Source: Microbacterium sp. MYb72 (GTDB lineage: Bacteria > Actinomycetota > Actinomycetes > Actinomycetales > Microbacteriaceae). From it: a stretch of 64,000 bases of DNA. Of this stretch, positions 54,452-62,681 are shown one piece after another. The stretch spans positions 62,001 through 126,000 of the forward strand of contig NZ_PCOT01000003.1 of the NCBI RefSeq assembly GCF_002979415.1, given 5' to 3'. Position 1 is the stretch's first letter, and each line of letters opens with the position of its first letter. The notes under the pieces are model-generated. The model was not told where the DNA came from. It saw nothing but the letters and a program-made list of their open reading frames with translations, and did not search any database. Made by a program: the position numbers and the translations under genes.

Positions 54452-54469
54452 CCTTCAGGAGCAACAGCG

Positions 54470-54503
54470 CGGAGGCCGCCGGGAGTGATCCCGGCGGCCT
54501 CCG
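54470..54503 (+). terminator. Terminator after the nuclease gene
   Basis: A perfect 15-bp stem, CGGAGGCCGCCGGGA and complement, loop GTGA. Also lies at the end of the convergent VOC gene. Confidence 0.8.
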
Positions 54504-54535
54504 TCGTCTGTAGCGGGGAAGAGGATGCCCGCAGG

Positions 54536-55165
54536 TCAGAGGCTCGCGCCGGCCTCGACGGGGGCCCAGGCGAAGCCGTCGGGGTCGACGGCTGCTCCGA
54601 GCACGCCGTTGATGCGGAGCCGGTGCGAGCCGGAACCGGATGCCGCGACCCCCGCGTCCTTCGCGAGCGACGCGTGCCGGTAGAGTCCGAGCCCGATGGG
54701 GCTCGTCCCCGTGTCGAACTGCACGTAGCTGCGGCCGAAGCTCTTCGCGACGCCGATGCCGCGCTCCGTGTAGAACGTCTTCGAGGCGAGGACGTCCGCG
54801 GCGCCGAGCAAGAGGATGATCTCGTCGACGGTGCGGCTCGGGGGAGCGGTGTCCTTCTTCGCCGACGTGGCGATCTTCCAGATCGCACCGTCCGGAGCCT
54901 GCACGGTGCCGCCGACGCCCCAGAGGGACTTCGATACGGGCTTGATGACCGTGGCTCCCGCCGCGACGGCAGCGTCGACGAGCGCGTGCACGTTCGCGGG
55001 CTGGGCGACCACGAGCGAGAGGGTGTAGCCGCGGAAGCCGGAGCTCTCGGCATCGGCTGCACGGAATCGCAGCCTGTCGCCGAGCCCGAAAGCTGCGTCG
55101 TAGAAGGCCTGGGCGGTGGTGACGTCGGAGACGTCGAGGGTGAGGGATTCGATTGCGCTGTTCAT
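54536..55165 (-). CDS. VOC (glyoxalase/bleomycin-resistance fold) protein
   Basis: A 209-residue protein with two vicinal-oxygen-chelate modules. The first starts SLTLDVSDVTTAQAFYDAAF and ends VQAPDGAIWKIATS; the second has DEIILLLGAADVLASKTFYTE and ends AVDPDGFAWAPVEA. Metal-site Glu/His are not all obvious, so it may be non-enzymatic. Function unknown. TAGCGT (55173-55178, minus) lies seven bases before the ATG at 55165, suggesting a leaderless mRNA. Confidence 0.85.
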   Translation of the reverse strand: MNSAIESLTLDVSDVTTAQAFYDAAFGLGDRLRFRAADAESSGFRGYTLSLVVAQPANVHALVDAAVAAGATVIKPVSKSLWGVGGTVQAPDGAIWKIATSAKKDTAPPSRTVDEIILLLGAADVLASKTFYTERGIGVAKSFGRSYVQFDTGTSPIGLGLYRHASLAKDAGVAASGSGSHRLRINGVLGAAVDPDGFAWAPVEAGASL

Positions 55166-55243
55166 GCCCTCGACGCTACGGACGCGGCATGCTGCGTGCT
55201 TCTCGATTCCTGACCGGATCGGCGGAAGGGCGTGCGGCGACGA

Positions 55244-56050
55244 TCACGGGGTGAGGACGTCGACCTCAGCCTGGGCGAGTGCCTCCGCCATGCCGGTCTC
55301 CGGGAGCGCGTCCGTGACGAGGTAGTCCGCACGATCGAGGGGCGCTACCTGGGCGAACAGCCGACGGCCCAGCTTCGAGGTGTCGGCGAGGATCGCCGTC
55401 CGCTCCGCCCGTTGGATCATCTCCGACATCATGGCGGCATCGCCCAGGTTCGATGTCGAGTAGCCCGCCTCGTCCACGGCGCCCACCGCGATGAGAGCCA
55501 GGTCGCAGCGGATGTCGACCTCGGGGCCCCCGGGCGTCATGGTGAACGTCACCGGGCCGGTGGTCGCCTGGGTGATCGCTCTGACCGCCCCGCCGAAGAC
55601 GTAGAGGTCGCGGAAGGCCGAGGGGGAGATCTCCGCGGGGATGCGGAGATTGTTCGTCGCGATGGTGAGGTCCTTGTGATTGCGGAGGGCTCGAGCCAGC
55701 GCGAGCGTCGTCGTGCCCGCGTTGATCATGACGACGGCGCCGTCGTCGATGAGGCCGGCGGCGACGCGCGCGATCTTCTCCTTCTCCTCCGTCTGCATCT
55801 GGAGTCGCACGTCGAGTGCGCGATCCTTCAGCTGCCCCTCGGCGGCGCTCACCGCGCCGCCGTGCGTGCGGATCAGCACGCCCTCCCGGTCGAGCTGATC
55901 GAGATCCCGTCGGATGGTGTCGATCGAGACGTCGAAGTGCTCGGCGAGGTCGGCGACGGTGACCTGACCCGTCTGCTCGACGTACGCGGCGAGATCGGCC
56001 TTTCGTCCTGCGGGGAGGCGGCGTCTGCGGCCGGTTCCGGATGCTTCCAT
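55244..56050 (-). CDS. DeoR/GlpR-family transcriptional regulator
   Basis: A 268-residue repressor. The N-terminal DeoR helix-turn-helix is RKADLAAYVEQTGQVTVADL, then EHFDVSIDTIRRDLDQLDREG and LIRTHGGAV. The C-terminal sugar-phosphate-sensing domain has VMINAGTTTLALARAL, IATNNLRIPAEI and ILADTSKLGRRLFAQV. It is divergent from the ABC sugar operon and probably represses it until a phosphorylated sugar binds. The first 16 residues are basic. Confidence 0.92.
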   Translation of the reverse strand: MEASGTGRRRRLPAGRKADLAAYVEQTGQVTVADLAEHFDVSIDTIRRDLDQLDREGVLIRTHGGAVSAAEGQLKDRALDVRLQMQTEEKEKIARVAAGLIDDGAVVMINAGTTTLALARALRNHKDLTIATNNLRIPAEISPSAFRDLYVFGGAVRAITQATTGPVTFTMTPGGPEVDIRCDLALIAVGAVDEAGYSTSNLGDAAMMSEMIQRAERTAILADTSKLGRRLFAQVAPLDRADYLVTDALPETGMAEALAQAEVDVLTP

Positions 56051-56081
56051 GCAGTCTTCTTAGCACACGGTGCGCTTTTTC

Positions 56082-56094
56082 CCGCATGTTGCGG
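56082..56094. promoter_or_regulatory. Possible DeoR operator near the regulator gene
   Basis: CCGCA-TGT-TGCGG, a perfect inverted repeat, 32 bases before the deoR start. CCGCAT recurs at 56191 and 56221. Confidence 0.4.
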
Positions 56095-56181
56095 CAGAAA
56101 ACAGCAAGAAGGGGGACGCGTGCATGCGCCCTCGACGCCGCGCGTCGGCAGGGCTGTACGCGAAATCGTGCAGAGAATCTC

Positions 56182-56230
56182 TTGACCTGGCCGCATATCT
56201 CGGCATAACATTGCTTAAAACCGCATGAAC
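56182..56230 (+). promoter_or_regulatory. Promoter of the sugar ABC operon with paired CCGCAT sites
   Basis: -35 TTGACC (56182-56187), 18-base spacer, -10 TAACAT (56206-56211). CCGCAT occurs at 56191 inside the spacer and at 56221 after the predicted start, 30 bases apart, on either side of the -10 box. They are candidate DeoR half-sites. AGAGGAG is the ribosome binding site further down. Confidence 0.6.
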
Positions 56231-56276
56231 AAGCATTGAGGCGCGTGATGCGGCACGATCTCGAAGAGGAGAAGTG

Positions 56277-57575
56277 ATGATGACAGTGGGACGAGGGCGG
56301 CGACGTGCTCTGACGCTCGCCAGTGCGGTGACCGCGACCCTGACCGTTCTCGCCGTGGCCGGCTGCTCCGCCGGCGACAGCGGATCGGGCGGCGATGCAG
56401 GCGGAGACGTCACGATCGAGTTCGCCCAGTGGTGGGAGCCCGAACTCCCCGACGGCGAGTTCCGTGCGCTGATCGACAAGTTCGAGGACGAGAACCCCGG
56501 CATCACCGTCAAGCTCGTCAGCGGCCCGTACGCCTCCACGAAGGAGCAGCTGTTCGCCGGCGCGGCATCCGGCACCATGCCGGACGTCGTCGGTCTCGAC
56601 GGCGCCTGGGTCAACGACTTCGCGTCGCAGGGGGTCATCGCCGACCTCACGGCGCTCATGAAGGAGTACGACTACGACGACAGCGAGCTCGCCAGCCAGA
56701 TCCAGGTCGACGGCAGCACCTACATGATCCCGGTGGTGAACTTCGTCTACCCGATGTTCACCAACGACACCCTGCTCGCCCAGGCGGGCGTCGACGCACC
56801 GCCGGCGACGCGCAGCGAGTTCGCCGACGCGGCCGCGAAGGTCTCGGCCCTGGGCGGTGACGTCTCCGGCTGGGTGCTCCCGCTCTCGCTCGAGGCGCCG
56901 AACGGCGTACAGAACGACGTCATGTCCTGGGTGTGGGCCTCCGGCGGATCGATGCTGAAGGACGGCAAGCCCGATCTCACCAACGACGACGTCACGTCCG
57001 CGGTCGAGTACATCGGCGGCCTCTGGGACGACGGGGTGATCGCATCGGGCTCCTTCACGATGAAGGAGCAGGACAAGGTCGAGGAGTTCACGAACGGACG
57101 CGTCGGCATGATGATCGACTCGCTCGCGCACATCAACCTGATCAGGGAGACCAACCCCGATCTGAAGTTCTCGATCTCGGCACTGCCCGCCGAGGACGGA
57201 TACGACGGCGAGCGCGGCATCCCCTACGCCTCCTGGGGCATCGGCGTCGCAGAGAACTCCGAGCACAAGGAAGCGGCGTTCAAGCTGGTGTCGTTCCTGA
57301 TGAGCGAGAAGACGAACTCCGAGCTGTCGACGATGGCCAAGGCGTTCCCCGGCAACTCGAAGTCCGTCCCGGACTTCGTGAACGACGACGAGCTGTTCAA
57401 GACGGCGTTCGACATCTACCAGGCGGGTTACCCGGCGAACGAGTTCACCGGACTCCCCGTGGCGGAGGAGCTCATGCGCCAGCTCGGAGAGCAGCTGCAG
57501 TCCGCCTTCGACGGGCAGCAGTCGATTCCGGACGCGCTCAAGAAGGCCCAGCAGGCCTGGGAAGCGGAGTTCTGA
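56277..57575 (+). CDS. Sugar ABC transporter substrate-binding lipoprotein
   Basis: A 432-residue family-1 solute-binding protein. The signal ends in lipobox VLAVAGCSAG, followed by a Ser/Gly/Asp linker. The mature part has VTIEFAQWWEPELPDGEFRA, PGITVKLVSGPYASTKEQL, and PDVVGLDGAWVNDFASQG, as in sugar-binding SBPs of the MalE/UgpB class. The ATG at 56277 (or 56280) follows GAGGAG at good distance. It is the first gene of the operon; a hairpin after it may keep its mRNA at a higher level than the permease part. Confidence 0.92.
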   Translation: MMTVGRGRRRALTLASAVTATLTVLAVAGCSAGDSGSGGDAGGDVTIEFAQWWEPELPDGEFRALIDKFEDENPGITVKLVSGPYASTKEQLFAGAASGTMPDVVGLDGAWVNDFASQGVIADLTALMKEYDYDDSELASQIQVDGSTYMIPVVNFVYPMFTNDTLLAQAGVDAPPATRSEFADAAAKVSALGGDVSGWVLPLSLEAPNGVQNDVMSWVWASGGSMLKDGKPDLTNDDVTSAVEYIGGLWDDGVIASGSFTMKEQDKVEEFTNGRVGMMIDSLAHINLIRETNPDLKFSISALPAEDGYDGERGIPYASWGIGVAENSEHKEAAFKLVSFLMSEKTNSELSTMAKAFPGNSKSVPDFVNDDELFKTAFDIYQAGYPANEFTGLPVAEELMRQLGEQLQSAFDGQQSIPDALKKAQQAWEAEF

Positions 57576-57600
57576 CCCTCCCGCATCCCCTCTGAACGGG

Positions 57601-57631
57601 GTGCCGCATCGCACAGGATGCGATGCGGCAC
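57601..57631 (+). terminator. Intercistronic hairpin between binding-protein and permease genes
   Basis: A perfect 13-bp stem GTGCCGCATCGCA with its complement and loop CAGGA, 26 bases after the stop and before the AAGGAG of the next gene. More likely a stabiliser or partial attenuator than a full terminator. Confidence 0.6.
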
Positions 57632-57658
57632 CCGACCAACCAAGGAGCACCGGTTCCC

Positions 57659-58582
57659 ATGAGCCTGAGAACAACCGACGACACCGAGGTGATCGTCACC
57701 GGAGCCCCGCTGTCGCGTCGACGTCGGCAGCTGCGCAAGACCTCCGAGTCCTACGTCTTCCTCTCGCCGACGATCATCCTGCTGTTCGTTCTGATGATCG
57801 TGCCGATCGTCATGGTGATCGGGTACTCCTTCCAGGACAACGTCATCCTGAACAAGTCGCCGGAGTTCGTCGGCCTCGAGAACTACACGGGGATCCTCTC
57901 CGACCCCCGGTTCTGGAAGGCGACGGGCAACACCGTCCTGTTCACGGTGGCGAGCGTCGTCGCCCACCTCGTGCTCGGCCTCGCCTTCGCGATGATGCTG
58001 AACAGCCCGCTGCTGGGCCGGGTGTCGCGGGCGGTCTTCCGAGCCCTCTACATCCTCCCGTGGCTCTTCACGGTCGCCGTCATCGCGGTGCTGTGGCGCA
58101 TGCTCCTCGCCCCGAACGGCGTGATCAACTTCCTGCTCAACACCGACATCGAGTGGTTGGCCTCCCCGCAGCTCGCCCTCGGCACCATCATCTTCATCAA
58201 CATCTGGGCGGGGTACCCGTTCTTCATGGTGAGCCTGCTCGCGGGTCTCCAGGGCATCCCGACCGAGCTGAACGAGGCGGCCACGGTCGACGGGGCCGGC
58301 GCCGTGCAGCGCTTCTGGAACGTCACGATCCCGCAGCTGCGACCGATCATCGTCAGCCTCGTGCTGCTCGACCTCATCTGGACGTCGCAGCAGTTCGCCC
58401 TCATCTGGATGACGACCGGCGGCGGTCCGATCGACGTCACCGAGGTGCTGAGCACCTTCACCTACAAGCTCGCCTTCGCGAAGTACGACTTCTCGAGTGC
58501 GGCGACCTCCGCCGTGCTGGTCCTGCTGATGTCGATGGTGCTCGCCGTGTTCTATGTCCGTCATCAGAAAGCGAGGGACTGA
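57659..58582 (+). CDS. Sugar ABC transporter permease (MalF/UgpA type)
   Basis: A 307-residue permease with six helices and a basic N-terminus (SRRRRQLRK). The EAA loop contacting the ATPase is ELNEAATVDGAGAVQRFWNVTIP (in part NEAATVDGAGAVQRFWNVT). VGLENYTGILSDPRFWKATGN is typical of the family. It pairs with the permease encoded next. The operon has no ATPase gene, so a shared MsmK/MsiK-type ATPase encoded elsewhere must serve. Confidence 0.93.
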   Translation: MSLRTTDDTEVIVTGAPLSRRRRQLRKTSESYVFLSPTIILLFVLMIVPIVMVIGYSFQDNVILNKSPEFVGLENYTGILSDPRFWKATGNTVLFTVASVVAHLVLGLAFAMMLNSPLLGRVSRAVFRALYILPWLFTVAVIAVLWRMLLAPNGVINFLLNTDIEWLASPQLALGTIIFINIWAGYPFFMVSLLAGLQGIPTELNEAATVDGAGAVQRFWNVTIPQLRPIIVSLVLLDLIWTSQQFALIWMTTGGGPIDVTEVLSTFTYKLAFAKYDFSSAATSAVLVLLMSMVLAVFYVRHQKARD

Positions 58583-58584
58583 TC

Positions 58585-59430
58585 ATGGCTCTCACCGCCA
58601 CCCGCCGACGCACGGTCGCGAAGATCGCGGTCACTCTCGGTCTGCTGCTGGGCGCGGTCTTCGCCGCCGGCCCCGTGCTGTGGATGCTGTCGAGCTCGTT
58701 CAAGTCGAACACGCAGATCTTCGAGCTGCCGCCCCGGCTGATCACGGACACGTTCTCGTTCGACGCGTACATCGCGATCTTCACGAACCCCGAGACGATG
58801 AGGTTCTTCCTCAACAGCTACATCGTCGCGGGCGCCGTCACGATCCTGACCCTCGTCGTCGCCATCCAGGCCGCCTACGCGTTCAGCCGATTCGACTTCC
58901 GGGGCAAGCGCATCCTGAACGTGGTGATCGTCAGCGTCCAGGCCGTTCCGCCGATCACGCTGCTGATCCCGTACTTCGGGCTCATGGTCGCCCTCGGCCT
59001 CTACAACTCCTACCCGGGGCTCATCCTCACGTACATGGTGTTCACCCTGCCCTACGCGATCATCATGATGACCGGCTACTTCAACACCCTTCCCCGCGAG
59101 CTCGACGAGGCGGTCAGGGTCGACGGAGCCGGTTCGATGACGGCCCTGTGGCGGGTGCTCGTCCCCATCTCCGTGCCCGGGATCGTCTCCATCGGGATCT
59201 ACACGTTCATGATCGCGTGGAACGAGTACCTCTTCGCCCTGACGCTGACAAAGTCGATCGACATGCGCACCGTCCCCATCGGCATCCAGCTCCTCATGGG
59301 ACAGCACTCGTACGAGTGGAACCAGATCATGGCGATGAGCGTGCTCGGCTCGATCCCCGTCCTCATCCTCTTCCTCTTCTTCCAGCGGTACTTCATCAGC
59401 GGGCTCACGGCCGGGTCCGTGAAGAGCTGA
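58585..59430 (+). CDS. Sugar ABC transporter permease (MalG/UgpE type)
   Basis: A 281-residue permease. The first helix VTLGLLLGAVFAAGPVLWML is followed by SSFKSNTQIFELPPRLI. The EAA loop is RELDEAVRVDGAGSMTALWR, and the ending RYFISGLTAGSVKS is the usual one for this family. It starts two bases after the previous stop. Confidence 0.93.
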   Translation: MALTATRRRTVAKIAVTLGLLLGAVFAAGPVLWMLSSSFKSNTQIFELPPRLITDTFSFDAYIAIFTNPETMRFFLNSYIVAGAVTILTLVVAIQAAYAFSRFDFRGKRILNVVIVSVQAVPPITLLIPYFGLMVALGLYNSYPGLILTYMVFTLPYAIIMMTGYFNTLPRELDEAVRVDGAGSMTALWRVLVPISVPGIVSIGIYTFMIAWNEYLFALTLTKSIDMRTVPIGIQLLMGQHSYEWNQIMAMSVLGSIPVLILFLFFQRYFISGLTAGSVKS

Positions 59431-59474
59431 CCTTTCCGCCGCTGCCACCCACCACCACGAAACAGGAGAATCAA

Positions 59475-60338
59475 GTGCTCTACACCGGCAAGTCCATCCT
59501 CGACGTCGCGAACGCCAACAACTTCGCCATCCCCGCCTTCAACATCAGCGACTGGGCGATGTTCACCGGCATCATGGACGTCAGCGAGGAGAAGGAGGCC
59601 CCCGTCATCATCGCGATCCACCCCGACGAGGTCTCCCACATCACGACCGACCTCATCGCGGCCATGCATGCGCGGGCGCACCGCTCCAGCGTGCCGGTCG
59701 CGATCCACTGGGATCACGGCGGCACCTACGAGCAGATCATCACCGCCATCCGCTCCGGCTTCACCTCGGTCATGATCGACGCGTCGCTGCAGCCTTTCGA
59801 TGAGAACGTGGCACTCACCCGCAAGGTCGTCGAGGCGGCGCACGCCGTCGGCATCCAGGTGGAGGGCGAGCTCGGCACGATCGGAGCCAACGACAGCTAC
59901 GGCGAGTCGGGTGCCGCGGAGATCATCTACACCAACCCCGCGGATGCCGTGAGGTTCGTGGAGGAGACCGGCGTCGACAGCCTCGCGATCGCGATCGGAA
60001 CGTCGCACGGTCTCTACCCCGCCGACAAGAACCCGGAGCTGCGTCACGACCTGCTGGAGGAGATCAAGGCCGCCGTCGGCATCCCTCTCGTGCTGCACGG
60101 CGGATCCTCGAACCCCGATGCGGAGCTGCGTCGCGCCGTCGAGCTGGGGGTCAACAAGATCAACATCTCCAGCGACATCAAGGTGTCGTACCACAACCGC
60201 ATGCGCGAGATCCTGGGGACGGACGAGCGCCTTCGGGAGCCGAACGCGATCCAGCCCGAGCCGATCGCGGCGATGAAGGTCACCGCGGCGGAGAAGATCG
60301 AGCTGTTCGGGGCCGACGGCAAGGCTCCGCTGTACTGA
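59475..60338 (+). CDS. Class II ketose-bisphosphate aldolase
   Basis: A 287-residue zinc aldolase of the fructose/tagatose-bisphosphate type (FbaA/GatY/KbaY). Features are NFAIPAFNISDWAMFTGIMD at the start, VAIHWDHGGTYEQI (Asp and zinc His), VEGELGTIG (Glu), IAIGTSHGLY (zinc His), PLVLHGGSSNPD (zinc His) and VNKINISSDIK. It would split the bisphosphate made by the kinase next to it. GTG 59475 has CAGGAG eight bases upstream. Tagatose versus fructose specificity cannot be told. Confidence 0.93.
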   Translation: MLYTGKSILDVANANNFAIPAFNISDWAMFTGIMDVSEEKEAPVIIAIHPDEVSHITTDLIAAMHARAHRSSVPVAIHWDHGGTYEQIITAIRSGFTSVMIDASLQPFDENVALTRKVVEAAHAVGIQVEGELGTIGANDSYGESGAAEIIYTNPADAVRFVEETGVDSLAIAIGTSHGLYPADKNPELRHDLLEEIKAAVGIPLVLHGGSSNPDAELRRAVELGVNKINISSDIKVSYHNRMREILGTDERLREPNAIQPEPIAAMKVTAAEKIELFGADGKAPLY

Positions 60339-60375
60339 GCGGCAGGACGGGCGCGACAGGAGGATGATCGGCGAC

Positions 60376-61587
60376 GTGGGCAGGCGAAGACTCGTACTGG
60401 GACTCGGCGGGACCGTCGACTACGAGCTGCGGTGGGATTCCGCCGTGCTCGGAAGGCTGGCGCGGGCTCACGGGATCCGCAGGCACGAGGTGACCTCCAC
60501 CTCGCCGATCGTCGACGAGAGGTCGCTGATCGTGTCGATCCTCGCCTTCGTCGCATCGGGGACCGGTGCGGAGCGGTTCGTGTCCGACTCGGCGGTGATC
60601 GAGCGCTTCAGCGCGCACTTCGCGTACGACGTGACCCTCGGCGGCACCGGGGTGCGCGCGGGGCTCGCGCTCGCAGGCCTCGGCATCCCGAGCACTCAGC
60701 ACCTGGTCAGCATCGACGACACGGTGCGCAGGCTCCTGCCGGACGCGGTCTCGTACGTGTGCTCGGCCGACGCCGACACCCGCGACCCGCACCTCATCGT
60801 GCAGTACCCGGCCGGAGCTCAGGTGCAGCTCGTCGATGCCGATATCGTCTCGCCCGCGTCGAACCGTCTCATCTTCGCGAACGATCCTCCCAACCGTGAG
60901 ATGGCCATCTCCCCGGCGCTCTCCGCGGAGCTGACGGATGCCGGCGGATTCCTGGTCTCGGGGTTCAACACCATGCAGGACCACGCTCTCCTGGAGCGGC
61001 GCCTCGGCGAGCTGCAGGCCGCGATGCGGACGCTGCCCGCCGACGCGCTGCTGTACTACGAGGACGCGGGGTTCTACACGCGCGAGTTCTCCGAGACCGT
61101 CCGTGCGCGGCTGCTGCCGCGGATCGACGTCTACGGAATGAACGAGGACGAGCTCCAGGAGTACGTCGGCCGCTCCGTGCGGCTGCTCGATGCGGACGAG
61201 GTCGCCGATGCGCTGCGCGAGGTGCATGCGCTGATCCCGGTCCCGGCTCTCGTCGTGCACACACGTTACTGGGCCGTCGCCGTGGGCCCGCAGGCCGCGC
61301 GCCACAGGAAGGCTCTCGACAGCGCCGTCAGCGTCGCCGCGACCCGCTACCGGCTCGGAGACGGCATCACGGCCGACGACGTGGCTGCGACGACAGGGCT
61401 CCCGCGTCATGAGGGCGGCGGCGAGCTGGTCAGGGCGGTCGAGGGCTCTCTGCCCGAGGCGGCGGGCGTCGCGGCGTTCCACCTCGACGTGCTCGCTCCG
61501 ACCACGGTCGGGCTGGGGGACACGTTCGTCGGCGGCTTCCTGGCTGGCCACGTCGAACCCATGCGGGCGACGGGGCGGCGATCCTGA
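60376..61587 (+). CDS. ADP-dependent-type phosphofructokinase/glucokinase family sugar kinase
   Basis: A 403-residue ribokinase-fold enzyme resembling the ADP-dependent glucokinase/phosphofructokinase family known from archaea and animals. Supporting pieces are LVLGLGGTVDYELRW, TLGGTGVRAGLALAGLG, FLVSGFNTMQDHALLE, the segment LLPRIDVYGMNEDELQE (compare PHVDSxGLNExEL), VVHTRYWAVAVGP and the catalytic TVGLGDTFVGGF near the end. The donor could be ADP or ATP; the sequence cannot decide. It probably phosphorylates fructose-6-phosphate or a related sugar phosphate. GTG 60376 is chosen because AGGAGG abuts the ATG at 60364 directly. Its stop shares a base with the manA start. Confidence 0.78.
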   Translation: MGRRRLVLGLGGTVDYELRWDSAVLGRLARAHGIRRHEVTSTSPIVDERSLIVSILAFVASGTGAERFVSDSAVIERFSAHFAYDVTLGGTGVRAGLALAGLGIPSTQHLVSIDDTVRRLLPDAVSYVCSADADTRDPHLIVQYPAGAQVQLVDADIVSPASNRLIFANDPPNREMAISPALSAELTDAGGFLVSGFNTMQDHALLERRLGELQAAMRTLPADALLYYEDAGFYTREFSETVRARLLPRIDVYGMNEDELQEYVGRSVRLLDADEVADALREVHALIPVPALVVHTRYWAVAVGPQAARHRKALDSAVSVAATRYRLGDGITADDVAATTGLPRHEGGGELVRAVEGSLPEAAGVAAFHLDVLAPTTVGLGDTFVGGFLAGHVEPMRATGRRS

Positions 61588-62561
61588 TGCCGATCGCCCT
61601 GCCCTCGAACCGCCCTCGTGAACGCTTCTACCGTGGCGGGGTGCGGATCACGCGGTTCCGCGGTGAGGCCCCCGCGGCCGCACGCGAGCCGGAGGACTGG
61701 ATCGCGTCGACCACCACGATCCGTGGCGAGAGCGACCTCGGCCTGACGGTCCTGCCCGACGGGCGGATGCTGCGGGATGCGATCGCCGCCGACCCCGTCG
61801 CCTGGCTCGGTGCGGCGCACGTAGAGAGGTGGGGTGCGGATGCCCGCCTGCTGGTCAAGCTCCTCGACGCCGGTCAGCGCCTGCCCGTGCACGCGCATCC
61901 GCACGATGACTTCGCGGCGGCTCATCTCGGCCGGCCTCACGGCAAGGCGGAGGCCTGGTACATCCTCGAGGGCGGCGTCGTCCACGTCGGACTGCGCCAG
62001 GAAGCCGGGGCCGCGGTGCTCGCGGATCTCGTGTCCCGGCAGGATCCCGAGGGACTCCTCTCGCTGCTGCACGAGATCGAGGTCGCACCGGGGGACGTGG
62101 TCTGGGTGCCGCCGGGGGAGCTGCACGCGATCGGTGCAGGCGTCCTGCTGCTGGAGCTCCAGCAGCCAGAGGATCTCTCGATCCTCCTGGAGTGGCGCGG
62201 GTACGAGCTGGACGCGACGGATGTGTGGCATCTCGGCCTCGGCTCCGATCTGGCACTGAGCGCGGTCTCCACCGTCAGACGCTCGGAGCCCGAGATCGCG
62301 TCGTTCGTGCATCGGGCCCCGCGCACCGGTTCGGTGTTCCCGGCGGAGGCCGACCGGTACTTCCGGCTCGAGCGGGTCGATGTCGACGGCGTGACCGGTA
62401 TCGCAGCGGGCTTCTCCGTCGTCGTGGCGACGGATGGGCGGATGGAGGTGGGCGGCGAGACCGTTCACCGGGGGAGCGTTCTGCTCGTCGCCGCCGATGA
62501 GGGAGAGGCCGTCGTCGACGGGCGCGGCGAGCTGCTGATCGCCCGACCGCCGGCGCCGTAG
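61587..62561 (+). CDS. manA: Type I mannose-6-phosphate isomerase
   Basis: A 324-residue cupin-fold zinc isomerase linking mannose-6-phosphate and fructose-6-phosphate. Metal ligands are in LPVHAHPHDDFAAAHLGRPHGKAEAWYIL (parts VHAHPHDDFA and GKAEAWYIL) and VPPGELHAIGAGVLLLELQQ. It is shorter than E. coli ManA (391), like many Gram-positive forms. It starts with an ATG overlapping the kinase stop by one base and ends the operon, feeding the kinase and aldolase. Confidence 0.9.
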   Translation: MPIALPSNRPRERFYRGGVRITRFRGEAPAAAREPEDWIASTTTIRGESDLGLTVLPDGRMLRDAIAADPVAWLGAAHVERWGADARLLVKLLDAGQRLPVHAHPHDDFAAAHLGRPHGKAEAWYILEGGVVHVGLRQEAGAAVLADLVSRQDPEGLLSLLHEIEVAPGDVVWVPPGELHAIGAGVLLLELQQPEDLSILLEWRGYELDATDVWHLGLGSDLALSAVSTVRRSEPEIASFVHRAPRTGSVFPAEADRYFRLERVDVDGVTGIAAGFSVVVATDGRMEVGGETVHRGSVLLVAADEGEAVVDGRGELLIARPPAP

Positions 62562-62593
62562 GTGTGTGATCCGAGCTGACGGGCGAGCTCGCG

Positions 62594-62649
62594 AAACACA
62601 GGTGATCGCAGATTCATCATTGTGTTTGTGTTGTTATCTGTTGTATCGT
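62594..62649 (+). promoter_or_regulatory. Promoter and inverted repeat of the second deoR gene
   Basis: -35 TTGTGT (62620-62625), 18-base spacer, -10 TATCGT (62644-62649). AAACACA (62594-62600) and TGTGTTT (62621-62627) form a perfect 7-bp inverted repeat; the second arm overlaps the -35 box. A further TGTGTTG follows at about 62627. These are likely autoregulatory DeoR sites. Confidence 0.55.
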
Positions 62650-62681
62650 GTGGGAATCTTCCCTCAACAACGGAGTCGGCA

